A DNA stretch of 64,000 bases from Paenibacillus bouchesdurhonensis (GTDB taxonomy: Bacteria; Bacillota; Bacilli; Paenibacillales; Paenibacillaceae), in NCBI RefSeq assembly GCF_900155685.1, contig NZ_LT732548.1:956134-1020133 (forward strand), read 5' to 3'. A model generated the notes under the pieces. It saw only the letters and a program-made list of their open reading frames with translations, had not been told where the DNA came from and made no database searches. The position numbers were made by a program, and so were the translations under genes. This document shows, one piece after another, positions 7,690 through 16,965 of this stretch (its first letter is position 1; every line of letters begins with the position of its first letter).

Positions 7690-9247
7690 GGTGCTGCTCG
7701 TAGATGATGAGCGGATGATATTGGAGGGCATTCAGCAGATCGTGGATTGGCGAAGCGCGGGCACCGAGCTGGTCGGCACGGCACGCAATGGAATCGAGGC
7801 TTATGAGCTGATCGTGAAGGAGCAGCCGGACTTCGTCATCAGCGATATATCCATGCCGGGGCTGAACGGGCTGGAACTGGTCGAGAAGACGCTGCAGCTG
7901 TTCCCGGACATCCGGTTCGTCATGCTGACGGGTTACAAGGATTTCGAATATGCCCGCAGCGCGATGCAGTATGGCGTGAAGCATTATCTGCTGAAGCCCT
8001 GCAACGAGGCGCAGATCTATGAAGCGTTGGCGGAGCTTGTGGCTGAGCGCGAGGAGCGCCAAGAGCGGGAGCAGTTCGTAGCGGGAATAAAGGACAAGTT
8101 GAACAAGGTGCTTCCCCATGTGAAGGAGCAGTTTTTGCGCGAGCTTGTATCCAACAAGACGTATGGGCGCAGCGACTTGGACTATTACCGCGGGCTGTTC
8201 GGGCTGAAGGCGGAAGAGCATCCGGTGCGCCTCCTCTTATTTCAGCTGGAACATTCCCATGAATACGAGCATTTATTTGCCTTGAAAAATATAGCCGAGG
8301 ATTTGCTGACCGATGTACTGCTGGGAGCCACGCTTAATGGAAGGCTGCTTATGCTTGTTCACGAAACGAGGGAGCCAGCGGTGCTGTTGCGGAACATTGA
8401 AGAGGTGAAGCAAACGTTTCTCGGTTTCTATAGCGTCGAATTGACCGTAGCCCTTAGTGAAGCCGGCCCGATGGAATCGGCGCGCAAACTGTATCGTGAG
8501 GCGCTGCAATGCATGAATCACCGTTTTTATGTTGGCGAAGGAAGCTTAATTACGAAGGGAGATTTGCCCACGGACGACCGTGGGAGCGGAGATGTCGAAC
8601 TGGATGAGGAACGGATGGCTCTCCTAATCAAGTCGGGGCTCAGTGACGAGGTGGAGCGTGAGCTGGAGCGGCTGTTCTGCCAACTGGCGCAGCTTTGCCT
8701 GGAAATCGGCGTTACGCGTTCCTACGTGCTTGAGCTGTACGCTATACTGATTCGTTTATGCTCGTCAGAGGATCGCTACCGTTTTACGGCGCAAATGGCT
8801 GAAATTGTGGGGCTGGACACCCTGTCCAGTCTAAAGACATTCGTCAAGGAGGCAGCCCTGCACGTCACCTCCGGCTATTACAAGAACAGCATGAGCCGCC
8901 GTTCTTCCATCGTAGAGAGAATGATAGCGATTGTGGAACAGCATTACATGAATGCCGAGCTGACTTTAAACGGGGTGGCGAACGAGATGCTTTACATGAA
9001 CCCCGATTACCTCGGCAAAGTGTTCAAGCAGGTAACGGGGGATAACTTCTCCCATTATTTAAGCCGTCTGCGGATCGAGAAGGCGGCTGAGCAAATCCGC
9101 CGCAGCGGAGATGTGAAGGTGTTTGAGCTTGCGGATTCTTACGGCTTCGGGGGGAACTCCAAATATTTCAGCCAGGCCTTCAAAAAGTGGATAGGCATGA
9201 CACCGACGGAATACCGCAAATCGCTGGAAGAGAGCCGAGCCAACTGA
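7682..9247 (+). CDS. yesN: Response regulator with AraC-type DNA-binding domain, YesN type
   Basis: A 521-residue activator, cytoplasmic partner of the kinase encoded immediately upstream. The receiver domain is at residues 1-120, with the acidic pocket DDE near residue 9, phospho-acceptor Asp in FVISDISMPGLNG, and Lys in LLKPCN. The middle region is a helical linker. The C-terminal AraC double helix-turn-helix (last 100 residues) includes the ADSYGFGGNSKYFSQAFKKW signature and GMTPTEYR. ATG 7682 lies nine bases after AAGGAG (7667-7672). The yesMN pair next to a CUT1 importer and pectin enzymes matches the Bacillus subtilis yes locus, so the likely target is the yesO promoter. Confidence 0.92.
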   Translation: MYKVLLVDDERMILEGIQQIVDWRSAGTELVGTARNGIEAYELIVKEQPDFVISDISMPGLNGLELVEKTLQLFPDIRFVMLTGYKDFEYARSAMQYGVKHYLLKPCNEAQIYEALAELVAEREERQEREQFVAGIKDKLNKVLPHVKEQFLRELVSNKTYGRSDLDYYRGLFGLKAEEHPVRLLLFQLEHSHEYEHLFALKNIAEDLLTDVLLGATLNGRLLMLVHETREPAVLLRNIEEVKQTFLGFYSVELTVALSEAGPMESARKLYREALQCMNHRFYVGEGSLITKGDLPTDDRGSGDVELDEERMALLIKSGLSDEVERELERLFCQLAQLCLEIGVTRSYVLELYAILIRLCSSEDRYRFTAQMAEIVGLDTLSSLKTFVKEAALHVTSGYYKNSMSRRSSIVERMIAIVEQHYMNAELTLNGVANEMLYMNPDYLGKVFKQVTGDNFSHYLSRLRIEKAAEQIRRSGDVKVFELADSYGFGGNSKYFSQAFKKWIGMTPTEYRKSLEESRAN

Positions 9248-9368
9248 ATCACCACTGTTTTTTATACCTTTAAGTCGGATGAGTGAGTTTTCTTTCACCC
9301 CCTTTTGGGGCGAAAATGATAGTTGTAAGCGTTATCAAACTAGCGTTCGGCGAAAGGGGAGAATGTTT

Positions 9369-10694
9369 GTGAGAAAGAAAACGGCTTTATGGATGTTGGT
9401 TGTTCTGTTGTTCATTTTGCCTGCCTGCAGTGGCGGGGGCAGTGCCGGAGGTGCGAGTAACGGAGAAGGTAATGGCAAGCCTGCGCAAGAGAATACAGAT
9501 AAAAAAGACAAAACCACGTTAAGAATTGCCTGGTGGGGAGGCGACAAACGCCATGAGTACACCCAGCAAATCGTTGATAAGTATCAGGAGCTGAATCCCC
9601 ATGTAAAAATTGACGTTGAGTATGCGGCATTTGACGACTATTGGAAGAAGCTTGCTCCGCAGGCGGCGGCGAATCAGCTGCCGGACATCGTGCAGATGGA
9701 TATTTCTTATATCGTACAATACGCCAAGAATGGCCAGCTTGAGGACTTAACGTCCTATATAGGCAATCAAATCAAAGTGGATGACGTAAATGACAATGTT
9801 ATCTCCACCGGAAAAATCAATGATGTGCAGTACGGTGTGCCGACAGGCGTCAATGTCCTGGGCTTTCAGTTCGACCCTGAGCTGCTGAAGAAATCAGGCG
9901 TCGACAGCATTCCGGAAAATTGGACTTGGGATCAATATGAGGAAATCGCGTTGAAGGCACGGGATGCAGGTTATGTCATGGACGGCTCCATGGCGCCGGA
10001 TATATTCTTCCATTACTTCCTTCGTACCCAAGGGCTTTCACTCTACAACCCAGAAGGGACGGCACTCGGATATGAGGATGATGCTTTATTCACGGAGTTT
10101 TTTGGACGGTTGGCTAGGCTGATTAAAGAGGGAGCCGTGCCTTCCCAAGAGAAACTGACGCAAACCAAAGGCATTCTAGAAGAATCGGAAATCGTAAAAG
10201 GAACAGGCATCGGCGTATGGCAATGGTCTAACCAATACGTCGGGCTCCAGGCCGCGGTCAATCGGCCGATGGAGCTGGCGCCAATGACGGGTCCGAATAT
10301 GGAGAAGGGCCTGTACATGCAGCCTAGCATGTTCTGGTCAATCACCTCCCACTCCAAGAATAAAGAAGAGGCTGCGAAGTTTATCGACTTCTGGATTAAC
10401 GACGTAGAAGCGAACAAATTGATCAAAGGCGAGCGCGGAGTTCCTATCTCGGCCTCGATCAAGGAGGCTATCGTCTCGGAGCTCTCGGAGCCGGAGAAGC
10501 AGGTATTCGACTTCGTCGCAGCCATGGAGGAGAAAAGTTCGCCGATGAGCCCGGCGCCGCCGGTAGGTTCGCCGCAGGTTATCGCTTCCCTTGCCGATTT
10601 GGTGGAGCAGATCAACTACGGCCAGACTACTCCGGAGAAAGCGGCTGCAACGTTCCGGCAGGAAGCAAACGCCATCCTGGCTAACAACAAGTAA
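9369..10694 (+). CDS. yesO: ABC transporter sugar-binding lipoprotein, YesO type
   Basis: Extracellular solute-binding protein (family 1, CUT1), the receptor of the YesOPQ importer for rhamnogalacturonan oligosaccharides. The signal peptide ends in lipobox LPAC (about residues 15-18), followed by a Gly/Ser/Asn linker. The domain starts TLRIAWWGGDKRHEYTQ and shows typical binding-protein blocks (YGVPTGVNVLGFQFD, MFWSITSHSKNKEEAAKF). GTG 9369 has AAGGGGA about nine bases upstream; ATG 9363 sits too close to it. A strong hairpin separates it from yesP, which usually gives more binding protein than permease. No ATPase gene is present, so a shared MsmX-type ATPase is expected elsewhere. Confidence 0.9.
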   Translation: MRKKTALWMLVVLLFILPACSGGGSAGGASNGEGNGKPAQENTDKKDKTTLRIAWWGGDKRHEYTQQIVDKYQELNPHVKIDVEYAAFDDYWKKLAPQAAANQLPDIVQMDISYIVQYAKNGQLEDLTSYIGNQIKVDDVNDNVISTGKINDVQYGVPTGVNVLGFQFDPELLKKSGVDSIPENWTWDQYEEIALKARDAGYVMDGSMAPDIFFHYFLRTQGLSLYNPEGTALGYEDDALFTEFFGRLARLIKEGAVPSQEKLTQTKGILEESEIVKGTGIGVWQWSNQYVGLQAAVNRPMELAPMTGPNMEKGLYMQPSMFWSITSHSKNKEEAAKFIDFWINDVEANKLIKGERGVPISASIKEAIVSELSEPEKQVFDFVAAMEEKSSPMSPAPPVGSPQVIASLADLVEQINYGQTTPEKAAATFRQEANAILANNK

Positions 10695-10706
10695 TCCGTT
10701 CCCGCC

Positions 10707-10768
10707 CACTTGAGAATAGCGGTAAATCCGTTCCGATCGAATGCTTGTTTACCGCTGTCTCTCAGGTG
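10707..10768 (+). promoter_or_regulatory. Intercistronic stem-loop between yesO and yesP
   Basis: CACTTGAGA and AGCGGTAAA pair with TTTACCGCT and CTCTCAGGTG, giving a long interrupted stem without a T-tail. The 3' arm includes part of the yesP ribosome binding site (AGGTGG, 10764-10769). It may both protect the yesO mRNA end and lower yesP translation. Confidence 0.7.
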
Positions 10769-10774
10769 GATTTC

Positions 10775-11707
10775 ATGTCTACGAAATTGCCAGGAGGTGC
10801 AGATGCCTTGCGGAAACAGTCGCTTAGAGCCAATTTAACCGGGTATGCTTTCATCAGCCCATTTGTAATCGGGTTCTTGGCCTTTACGCTTATTCCGATT
10901 TTGATCTCATTGTATTTGTCGTTTACAAATTACAATTTATTCAACGATCCGCAGTGGATCGGAACATTCAATTTCAAAAAAATGTTTACCCAGGATCAAA
11001 AATATTGGAACTCGGTCAGAGTTACTTTTATATATGTATTTGCCGGCGTGCCGCTACGGCTGATGTTTGCCTTGTTCGTCGCCATGCTGCTGAATACGAA
11101 GTCGCGCATGGTAGGTGTATACCGCACGGTGTATTATTTGCCATCGATCATTGGCGGAAGCGTCGCCGTATCGATCATGTGGCGCAACATTTTTAACGAA
11201 CAGGGTATTGTGAACAGTCTGCTCATCTTCCTAGGGATTCCTCCCGTGGCTTGGTACGGCGATCCCAATGCTGCGCTAGGCACGCTGATTGCGCTGTCGG
11301 TATGGCAATTCGGATCTTCCATGCTGATTTTCCTCGCCGGTTTGAAGAACATTTCACCGGAAATGTACGAAGCGGCAAGCATCGATGGAGCAACCGCTCC
11401 CCGTAAATTCATGAAAATCACGCTGCCGCTGCTGAGCCCGATTATTTTGTTCAACCTGATCATGCAGACGATCAGCGCATTCATGACCTTTGTGCCGGCT
11501 TACATCATTTCCAAAGGGGAAGGAACTCCAATGGACGGAACCTTGCTGTATTCCTTATACCTGTTCCGGCAGGCCTTCATGTTCAACAATATGGGATACG
11601 CAGCGGCGATGGCTTGGGTCATGCTCATCATGATCGGCATCATGACGGCGATCCTGTTCAAGACATCGAAATTCTGGGTGTTCTATGAGTCGAAAGGGGG
11701 CCGCTAA
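10775..11707 (+). CDS. yesP: Sugar ABC transporter permease, YesP (MalF-like)
   Basis: Six-helix inner-membrane permease of a CUT1 importer. The first hydrophobic segment reads [19 protein letters not shown]. The EAA loop that contacts the ATPase reads [23 protein letters not shown] (positions about 190-215), with the conserved EAA-x3-G spacing. ATG 10775 follows AGGTGG. The gene is two bases from yesQ, and together they form the heterodimeric pore for the YesO receptor. Confidence 0.93.
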   Translation: MSTKLPGGADALRKQSLRANLTGYAFISPFVIGFLAFTLIPILISLYLSFTNYNLFNDPQWIGTFNFKKMFTQDQKYWNSVRVTFIYVFAGVPLRLMFALFVAMLLNTKSRMVGVYRTVYYLPSIIGGSVAVSIMWRNIFNEQGIVNSLLIFLGIPPVAWYGDPNAALGTLIALSVWQFGSSMLIFLAGLKNISPEMYEAASIDGATAPRKFMKITLPLLSPIILFNLIMQTISAFMTFVPAYIISKGEGTPMDGTLLYSLYLFRQAFMFNNMGYAAAMAWVMLIMIGIMTAILFKTSKFWVFYESKGGR

Positions 11708-11709
11708 CT

Positions 11710-12549
11710 ATGGTTTCAAGCAAATGGAAGTGGCCGGTATATCATGTATTTGTCGGCGCACTTGCCATACTCATGCTGTACCCGATCATTTGGCTCTTTA
11801 TGAGCTCCTTTAAGGAGAGCCGGACGATATTTGCCACGGCTTCGCAGCTAATACCGCAGTCCTGGGATTTCGGGAATTATGCCGCAGGCTGGGCAGGCGT
11901 CGGCGGGCAGCCCTTTGCCCAGTTTATCGTCAACTCGCTGATCATCGTCATGCTGGCGACCATCGGCGTCGTCATTTCCTCGGCACTGGTTGCCTTCGGG
12001 TTCGGCCGGCTGGATTTTAAAGGACGCAATCTGTGGTTTGCCCTGATGATGGTGACGCTGATGCTGCCTCATGACGTAGTGCTCGTGCCGCAGTATATTA
12101 TTTTCTCCAAGCTCGGATGGCTAAACAGCATGAAGCCGATCGTCATTCCGAACTACTTCGGCGCTCCGTTCTTTATCTTTCTGATGATTCAATTTATCCG
12201 TTCCATTCCAATGGAGCTGGACGAGGCGGCAACGATCGACGGCTGCGATAAGTTCCGCCTGTTCTATCGCATCATTCTGCCGCTCATTAAACCGGCGCTC
12301 GCCACGGCGGCGATCTTCTCCTTCTATTGGCGGTGGGAGGATTTGATCGGCCCAGTTCTGTATTTGAATTCGCCGCAGAAATATACCGTGTCAATGGGGC
12401 TTAAGATGTTCCTGGACAGTGAATCCGGCTCCAACTGGGGGGCGATGTTCGCGATGTCCATCGTCAGCTTGATCCCGGTCGTCGTTGTATTCTTTATGTT
12501 CCAGAAACAAATTGTAGAAGGAATTAGCAGCAGCGGGTTGAAAGGGTAA
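11710..12549 (+). CDS. yesQ: Sugar ABC transporter permease, YesQ (MalG-like)
   Basis: Second membrane subunit, 279 residues, with six hydrophobic helices. The EAA loop [21 protein letters not shown] lies around residue 178, and the C-terminus [15 protein letters not shown] is the usual MalG-family ending. It starts two bases after yesP ends. Oligosaccharides bound by YesO would enter through YesPQ and then be cut by the GH105 enzyme encoded downstream. Confidence 0.93.
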   Translation: MVSSKWKWPVYHVFVGALAILMLYPIIWLFMSSFKESRTIFATASQLIPQSWDFGNYAAGWAGVGGQPFAQFIVNSLIIVMLATIGVVISSALVAFGFGRLDFKGRNLWFALMMVTLMLPHDVVLVPQYIIFSKLGWLNSMKPIVIPNYFGAPFFIFLMIQFIRSIPMELDEAATIDGCDKFRLFYRIILPLIKPALATAAIFSFYWRWEDLIGPVLYLNSPQKYTVSMGLKMFLDSESGSNWGAMFAMSIVSLIPVVVVFFMFQKQIVEGISSSGLKG

Positions 12550-12604
12550 GAGAGTATGGGAGATGGGAGCCGAACCAGTTGGAGGGCGTGAAGGGGGGAG
12601 TCAT

Positions 12605-13789
12605 ATGGGGAATGAGAAGGCGAACACGGCGACGAGAGCGGACGAGGCATCCGGCATGGAGAGAACGTCATGGAAATTCGACTTTGGGCCGGGAGATCCG
12701 CTAGACGGTTACACGGGCGTAACCGCGAAAAGCGCGTATGATCCTGCGGATGGATATGGATTCGAGGACATCAGCCGGGTATATGCCCGGAACAGATTCG
12801 CAGCAGCGGCTGCTGATCCTGGCAATGCAAAGGCAGCATTGTATCATCGCTTCTGCATTCCGATGGGAGCTACGTTTGCGGCAGATGTGCCGGATGGAAT
12901 ATATGTGGTGAGCATCCTGGCGGGAGACGCATTCGCGGAGGCGCATACCATGCTGAAGGTGGCTGGAAGCAAGCGGGTGCTCCCGCCGATTCGCTCGGCG
13001 CCGGGCCAGTTTATCGAGGAGAAGTTCGCCGTTCCCGTCCGGGGCGGCCGCTTTCGCCTGCACGTGTCAGGGCAGGCTCCGCGCCTGAACATGCTGGAGC
13101 TTCAGCCTGCGCCAAGCACGCTGACCTTATTCCTTGCGGGCGATTCCACCGTGACGGATCAGCCGGAGGACGGCTATCCTTACGCGGGATGGGGTCAACT
13201 GCTCCCGGCCCTGTTCAGGCACGATGTCTGCGTGGATAACCATGCGCAGTCCGGGCGCAGCTCGCGGAGCTTTATCGAGGAAGGCCGCCTGGAGGCGATC
13301 CTGCAGCAGATCAAGCCTGGGGATTTCCTGATGATCCAGTTCGGTCATAACGACGAGAAGCCCGATCCTCGGGGAACCGATCCATTTACGACCTATAAGC
13401 AGCATTTGCTGCGCTATATCGAAGCAGCCCGGGAGAAGCTGGCCCATGTGGTGCTGGTGACGCCGGTGCATCGCCGGTATTTCAACCCGAACGGGACGCT
13501 CTCCGATACGCATGGAGATTATATTAAGGCGATGCAGGAGCTGGCGGCGGAGACGGACACACCGCTCATCGATCTTGCTGCCAGAAGCAAACGGTTGTTC
13601 GAGGCGGCCGGGCCGGAGGGCAGCAAGGATCTGTTCATGTGGGTGTATCCAGGCGAGTACATGAACTTCCCTGCGGGTGTACGGGACAATACGCATTTCC
13701 AAGAGCAGGGGGGAGAAGCGATAGCCCGGCTGATTGCTGACGGGATTCGAGATTTGCAATTACAGCCTTTGTTAATGTATCTAAGGTAG
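12605..13789 (+). CDS. SGNH/GDSL rhamnogalacturonan acetylesterase
   Basis: Removes acetyl groups from rhamnogalacturonan I, clearing the backbone for the other enzymes. Residues 1 to about 165 are a jelly-roll module of the kind often fused to these esterases (FDFGPGDPLDGYTGV, YHRFCIPMGATFAADVPDGIYVV). The SGNH hydrolase follows: block I FLAGDSTVTD (nucleophile Ser), block II SGRSSRSF (Gly), block III FGHNDEKPD (Asn), and block V DNTHFQEQG (Asp and His). All catalytic positions are present. There is no signal peptide, so it acts in the cytoplasm. ATG 12605 follows AAGGGGGG. It resembles YesT-type esterases but carries an extra N-terminal domain. Confidence 0.88.
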   Translation: MGNEKANTATRADEASGMERTSWKFDFGPGDPLDGYTGVTAKSAYDPADGYGFEDISRVYARNRFAAAAADPGNAKAALYHRFCIPMGATFAADVPDGIYVVSILAGDAFAEAHTMLKVAGSKRVLPPIRSAPGQFIEEKFAVPVRGGRFRLHVSGQAPRLNMLELQPAPSTLTLFLAGDSTVTDQPEDGYPYAGWGQLLPALFRHDVCVDNHAQSGRSSRSFIEEGRLEAILQQIKPGDFLMIQFGHNDEKPDPRGTDPFTTYKQHLLRYIEAAREKLAHVVLVTPVHRRYFNPNGTLSDTHGDYIKAMQELAAETDTPLIDLAARSKRLFEAAGPEGSKDLFMWVYPGEYMNFPAGVRDNTHFQEQGGEAIARLIADGIRDLQLQPLLMYLR

Positions 13790-13841
13790 CGTTTGGGAGG
13801 AATAAATGACCACAGAGCCATTATGGGAAGGAGATCTAGAT

Positions 13842-14876
13842 ATGCCAGCATTGGTTTATGATGAGGAGCAGGTGAAGCAGACGATCGATCGGGTCGTTGA
13901 ACGCACATTTAATATGGATTTTAACTGGGACTGGCCTGGCGGTGTCGCTTATTACGGGGTATGCGAAGCGTACGAAGCGACGGGAAATGAGCAGTATCTG
14001 ACCAAGCTGAAGGCATGGGTCGATGAGCATATGGAGGACGGCCTGCCGAAGCTGTCCGTGAACGGCGTGTCGATCGGCCATTGCCTGCTGACACTGTATC
14101 AGGTCTACCAAGACGAGAAATATTTGAACACAGCTGTAGAAATGGCGGAATTTTTGAAAAATAAAGCGGAACGGTTCGCAGATGGTATTTTTCAGCATAC
14201 GGTGAATTCAGTGAATGACGTATTCCCCCAGCAGGCTTGGGTGGATACGATGTTCATGGCCGGATACTTCCTGCTGCGCATCGGCCATCTTCTTGGGAAC
14301 AAGGATTATTTCGAGGATGGGCTGAAGCAGTATCATGGCCATGAGGAATTTCTGCAGGATTCGGATACAAATCTCTACTATCACGGCTGGGATCATTTGA
14401 ACCAGAATCATATGTCCGGTATATACTGGGCGCGCGGCAACAGCTGGGCGGTGCTGACGATGTCCAAAGCGCTGAAGTACGTTGAGGTTCAGCATCCTTC
14501 CTACATGATTATCGACGGCTCTTTGCGGGATCAATTAAGCGCGCTTGTCCGCCTGCAGTCGCCGGAAGGACTGTGGCATACGGTGCTGGATGACGATACC
14601 TCGTACCTAGAGACATCCGGGTCATCAGGAATCGCTACGGGACTGTTGATGCGGGGCAGACTTTACAATAAATACACGCAAAAGTCGATCGACGGCATTC
14701 TTTCCCGGATCAAGGAGGACGGCACAGTGACAGATGTTTCGGCCGGTACGGCGGTGATGAATGACGTAGAGGGATACAAAGGCGTACCATATAAGCGCAT
14801 TCAGGGCTGGGGACAAGGACTTACGTTGGCGTTTTTGGCTCAGCTGCTGCGCTCCAAGGAAGATCCGTATAGTTGA
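13842..14876 (+). CDS. yesR: Unsaturated rhamnogalacturonyl hydrolase, GH105 (YesR/YteR type)
   Basis: An (alpha/alpha)6-barrel GH105 enzyme that releases the unsaturated galacturonyl residue left by rhamnogalacturonan lyases; cytoplasmic. NWDWPGGVAYYGV opens the barrel, QQAWVDTMFMAGYFL holds the catalytic Asp typical of the family, and YWARGNSWAVLTMSKAL and RIQGWGQGLTLAFLAQLL are late family signatures. ATG 13842 has AAGGAG eight bases upstream and gives 344 residues, a usual length. An in-frame ATG at 13806 with GGGAGG would add 12 residues. It is cotranscribed with the esterase and importer, and no secreted lyase is seen in the window. Confidence 0.92.
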   Translation: MPALVYDEEQVKQTIDRVVERTFNMDFNWDWPGGVAYYGVCEAYEATGNEQYLTKLKAWVDEHMEDGLPKLSVNGVSIGHCLLTLYQVYQDEKYLNTAVEMAEFLKNKAERFADGIFQHTVNSVNDVFPQQAWVDTMFMAGYFLLRIGHLLGNKDYFEDGLKQYHGHEEFLQDSDTNLYYHGWDHLNQNHMSGIYWARGNSWAVLTMSKALKYVEVQHPSYMIIDGSLRDQLSALVRLQSPEGLWHTVLDDDTSYLETSGSSGIATGLLMRGRLYNKYTQKSIDGILSRIKEDGTVTDVSAGTAVMNDVEGYKGVPYKRIQGWGQGLTLAFLAQLLRSKEDPYS

Positions 14877-14945
14877 CCGATTGAGGTTTGAGGTTTGTAT
14901 CGATAGTGCAAAGAGTACTATTGTTTGGCTAGGAGTAGGAGTAAG

Positions 14946-15066
14946 AACAGCAGCAGTTAATAGCAACAGCAGCAATAACGACAGAAGCAGCAACAGCAGC
15001 AGCAACAGCAGCAACAGGAACAGCAACAATAGCGACAGAAGCAGCAACAGTAACAGCAGCAATAGC
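14946..15066 (+). repeat. Imperfect AGC/AAC trinucleotide repeat tract
   Basis: About 120 bases built from AGC, AAC, AAT and occasional GAC/AGA triplets between the GH105 and ASRT genes. One plus frame (14881-15075) reads a Ser/Asn-rich tail with no ribosome binding site, and the minus strand reads poly-Leu. I treat both as artefacts of the repeat. Confidence 0.7.
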
Positions 15067-15164
15067 GATACCTAATGCTGATTGGATAGCATGCTTATTG
15101 GATCAAGTGATGCTGGGATGAGCACTGTCTGCTTGCGATCATATGGGGAGGAGGGATTGCATTT

Positions 15165-15542
15165 ATGGGAGTTCAAGCGAAAGGACACCGCTTCTGGGTT
15201 ATTCCCGACGGTTATATTCCGCCGGATAGTCGCGGAGAGCTGGTGAGCCATGAAAGTATTTGCGTGTTGAATTGCGGCGAGGCGCCGGCGAAGCTCGGCA
15301 TCACCGTCTATTATGAAGACCGAGAGCCGCTAGAAGGCTTTGAGGCCATCGTGGAAGGACGGCGTACAAAGCATATTCGCACAACGTCCTTGGAGAGTGG
15401 CGGAGAGCGAATCCCGGCCGGCGTGCCCTATGCGTTGACCGTGGAAAGCGATGTTCCGGTCATTATTCAATACAGCAGGCTCGACACGACGCAGCCGGAG
15501 CTCGCACTCATGAGCGTTATGGCTCATCCGCTGGAGGATTAG
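15165..15542 (+). CDS. ASRT-family (sensory rhodopsin transducer-like) protein
   Basis: A 125-residue beta-sandwich protein of the Anabaena sensory rhodopsin transducer family (Pfam PF07100). Family landmarks are visible in order: FWVIPDGYIPP, SHESICVLNCGE, ITVYYEDREPLEGF, GRRTKHIRT, and VPVIIQYSRLDTTQPELAL. No rhodopsin gene is present. In this pectin locus it more likely binds a sugar or sugar-acid ligand than transduces light, but that is inference. ATG 15165 follows GGGGAGGAGG, and a terminator follows, making this the last gene of the rhamnogalacturonan locus. Confidence 0.88.
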   Translation: MGVQAKGHRFWVIPDGYIPPDSRGELVSHESICVLNCGEAPAKLGITVYYEDREPLEGFEAIVEGRRTKHIRTTSLESGGERIPAGVPYALTVESDVPVIIQYSRLDTTQPELALMSVMAHPLED

Positions 15543-15568
15543 CTGCACTGTTTGTCGTTTGCATAAAG

Positions 15569-15640
15569 AGAACCCGGATGGTGGATGCTGCTTTCGAGTA
15601 TGAGATGGAGCACACGCCACCTGGGTTCGTTTTTGTTTTG
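15569..15640 (+). terminator. Rho-independent terminator ending the rhamnogalacturonan locus
   Basis: GAACCCGGATGGTGG pairs with CCACCTGGGTTC across a long loop, followed by GTTTTTGTTTT. Confidence 0.8.
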
Positions 15641-15763
15641 GTGCATATAATTAGCAGCATTTGTTGTATTTAAATATGGCGGTCGATCGCGGAATTCACA
15701 ATTAGCTGGATTCTTTGTAGTTAAAACAACCATAAAGGGTTATTAAGCGGAAAATGTATGTTT

Positions 15764-15830
15764 TAGGTACACGAAATCCAATTAATACGAAAGTCACTTC
15801 TACGAATAAAAAATAGATACATGAAATCCA
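15764..15830 (+). repeat. Interspersed repeat, copy 1 (two half-units 50 bp apart)
   Basis: TAGGTACACGAAATCCA (15764-15780) and TAGATACATGAAATCCA (15814-15830) differ at two bases and start exactly 50 bp apart. The same arrangement recurs at 25988-26054. The rest of the 15641-16115 gap holds the adjacent 9-bp array and no supported gene. Confidence 0.65.
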
Positions 15831-15906
15831 ACTGATCTAGCTAATCAAGCTAATCCAACTGATCCAACTGATCCAACTGATCCAACTGATCCAGCTAATC
15901 CAGCCC
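15826..15906 (+). repeat. 9-bp tandem array (about nine units)
   Basis: Units in register from 15826: ATCCAACTG, ATCTAGCTA, ATCAAGCTA, then ATCCAACTG four times, ATCCAGCTA, ATCCAGCCC. The array begins inside the last bases of the interspersed repeat copy 1, as if the ATCCA end had been amplified. One frame reads Asn/Asp-Pro-Thr/Ala triplets but is closed by a stop just upstream, so it is not a gene. Confidence 0.75.
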
Positions 15907-16115
15907 CGGTTACATGATACTAATCCCCAGACAGGCTCCCCTAATTCAGACTACTCTAAGACAGATTACCTAAGGTAAATTAACCCATCAACTTTAGTAA
16001 ACGCTGCAAGGCGTTTTTATTTTTTGTGATACTTAATTTCCCAATACAGTTAAAAGGTTATTTTTTGAAATATAATATGGTAAAATAATTTTTGAAATAT
16101 GAAAGGGGAGATATT

Positions 16116-16961
16116 TTGAAAAGTGTCTTTAATAGCGCAGCTGTAAGGTCAGATGGCGATTGGGTCTATATGAAGGACATCGATCAAAAAAAGATTCAGC
16201 AATGGAATGGTTCCTTTACGCTCAGTGGGCATCATTCCTTTATGGATCAGCTTAAATTCATCCCAGCAGATGAAATGAATTGTAGATTGGATAGCCATCA
16301 GGATTTGATCTCCGTGGTTGAAGAGGAATTGAAAGCGCTTCATAGATTTTTGGTTAGGCCGTTTATATTTATATTAACCGATGTCGAAGGCGTGACACTC
16401 AGCTTGAACGGCCCGGAGACTGTGATCGCTATGCTGAAAGAGCATAACGTGAAAGTGGGCAGCTTGTTCGATATGAAGCATGCGGGAATCAACGCAGTAT
16501 CCGTGGCGATGGAGACTGATACCATTGCAGTCGTCCGCGGCGAAGAGCATCATTTGAGGCTGTTTGCAGGCTGGTCTTGTATATGTGCTCCTATTCATAT
16601 TAACGGTGAAATTAAAGGATACTTGGATATGTCTTTATCCGTCAACGAAGATATTACATACATAATTCCCCTGCTGCAGCAATTGATAGATCGAGTCAAA
16701 GGAAGGTGGCCTGATCCGGAGCTCAGGAAGCAAGCAATTTTCCAGGCCTTCGATAAATGCGGACTGACCAAACGCGAGAAAGAGATCGGTTATTTATGGA
16801 TGCATAACCATTCGGCCTTTGAGATTGCCGAAATGCTGTATATTGCTCCCGGAACAGTGAAGAACACGCTCAAAAACGTATACAAAAAATCCAATGTTAG
16901 CGATAAAGGGGATTTTATCATCAAATTTTACCTTTGGAACGATATGGACGGCAGTACCTAA
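16116..16961 (+). CDS. GAF-like/LuxR-type transcriptional regulator of the RiPP locus
   Basis: A 281-residue regulator. The middle region (about residues 75-200) resembles the GAF sensor of AcoR/DhaR-type activators: KVGSLFDMKHAGINAVSVA, then HHLRLFAGWSCICAPIH and GEIKGYLDMS. The C-terminal 60 residues are a LuxR/FixJ-type helix-turn-helix (LTKREKEIGYLWMHN, then SAFEIAEMLYIAPGTVKNTLKNVYKK in the recognition-helix position). The start is probably TTG 16116, six bases after AAAGGGGAG; an upstream in-frame TTG at 16092 would lie before that site. It sits just upstream of the exporter gene, and it is the natural candidate to bind the CCCTTAAGGG element. The ligand is unknown. Confidence 0.78.
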   Translation: MKSVFNSAAVRSDGDWVYMKDIDQKKIQQWNGSFTLSGHHSFMDQLKFIPADEMNCRLDSHQDLISVVEEELKALHRFLVRPFIFILTDVEGVTLSLNGPETVIAMLKEHNVKVGSLFDMKHAGINAVSVAMETDTIAVVRGEEHHLRLFAGWSCICAPIHINGEIKGYLDMSLSVNEDITYIIPLLQQLIDRVKGRWPDPELRKQAIFQAFDKCGLTKREKEIGYLWMHNHSAFEIAEMLYIAPGTVKNTLKNVYKKSNVSDKGDFIIKFYLWNDMDGST

Positions 16962-16965
16962 ATAT

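Noticed and set aside
14625..15062. Minus-strand frame reading a long poly-leucine N-terminus
   Set aside because: It is produced by the AGC/AAC repeat tract read backwards and then runs antisense to GH105. No ribosome binding site.
14881..15075. Ser/Asn-rich 64-codon frame after GH105
   Set aside because: No ribosome binding site and composition set entirely by the triplet repeat.
15826..15906. CRISPR-like or coding repeat (Asn/Asp-Pro-Thr triplets)
   Set aside because: Units are only 9 bp with no spacers, and the reading frame is closed by TGA just upstream, so it is neither a CRISPR array nor a gene.
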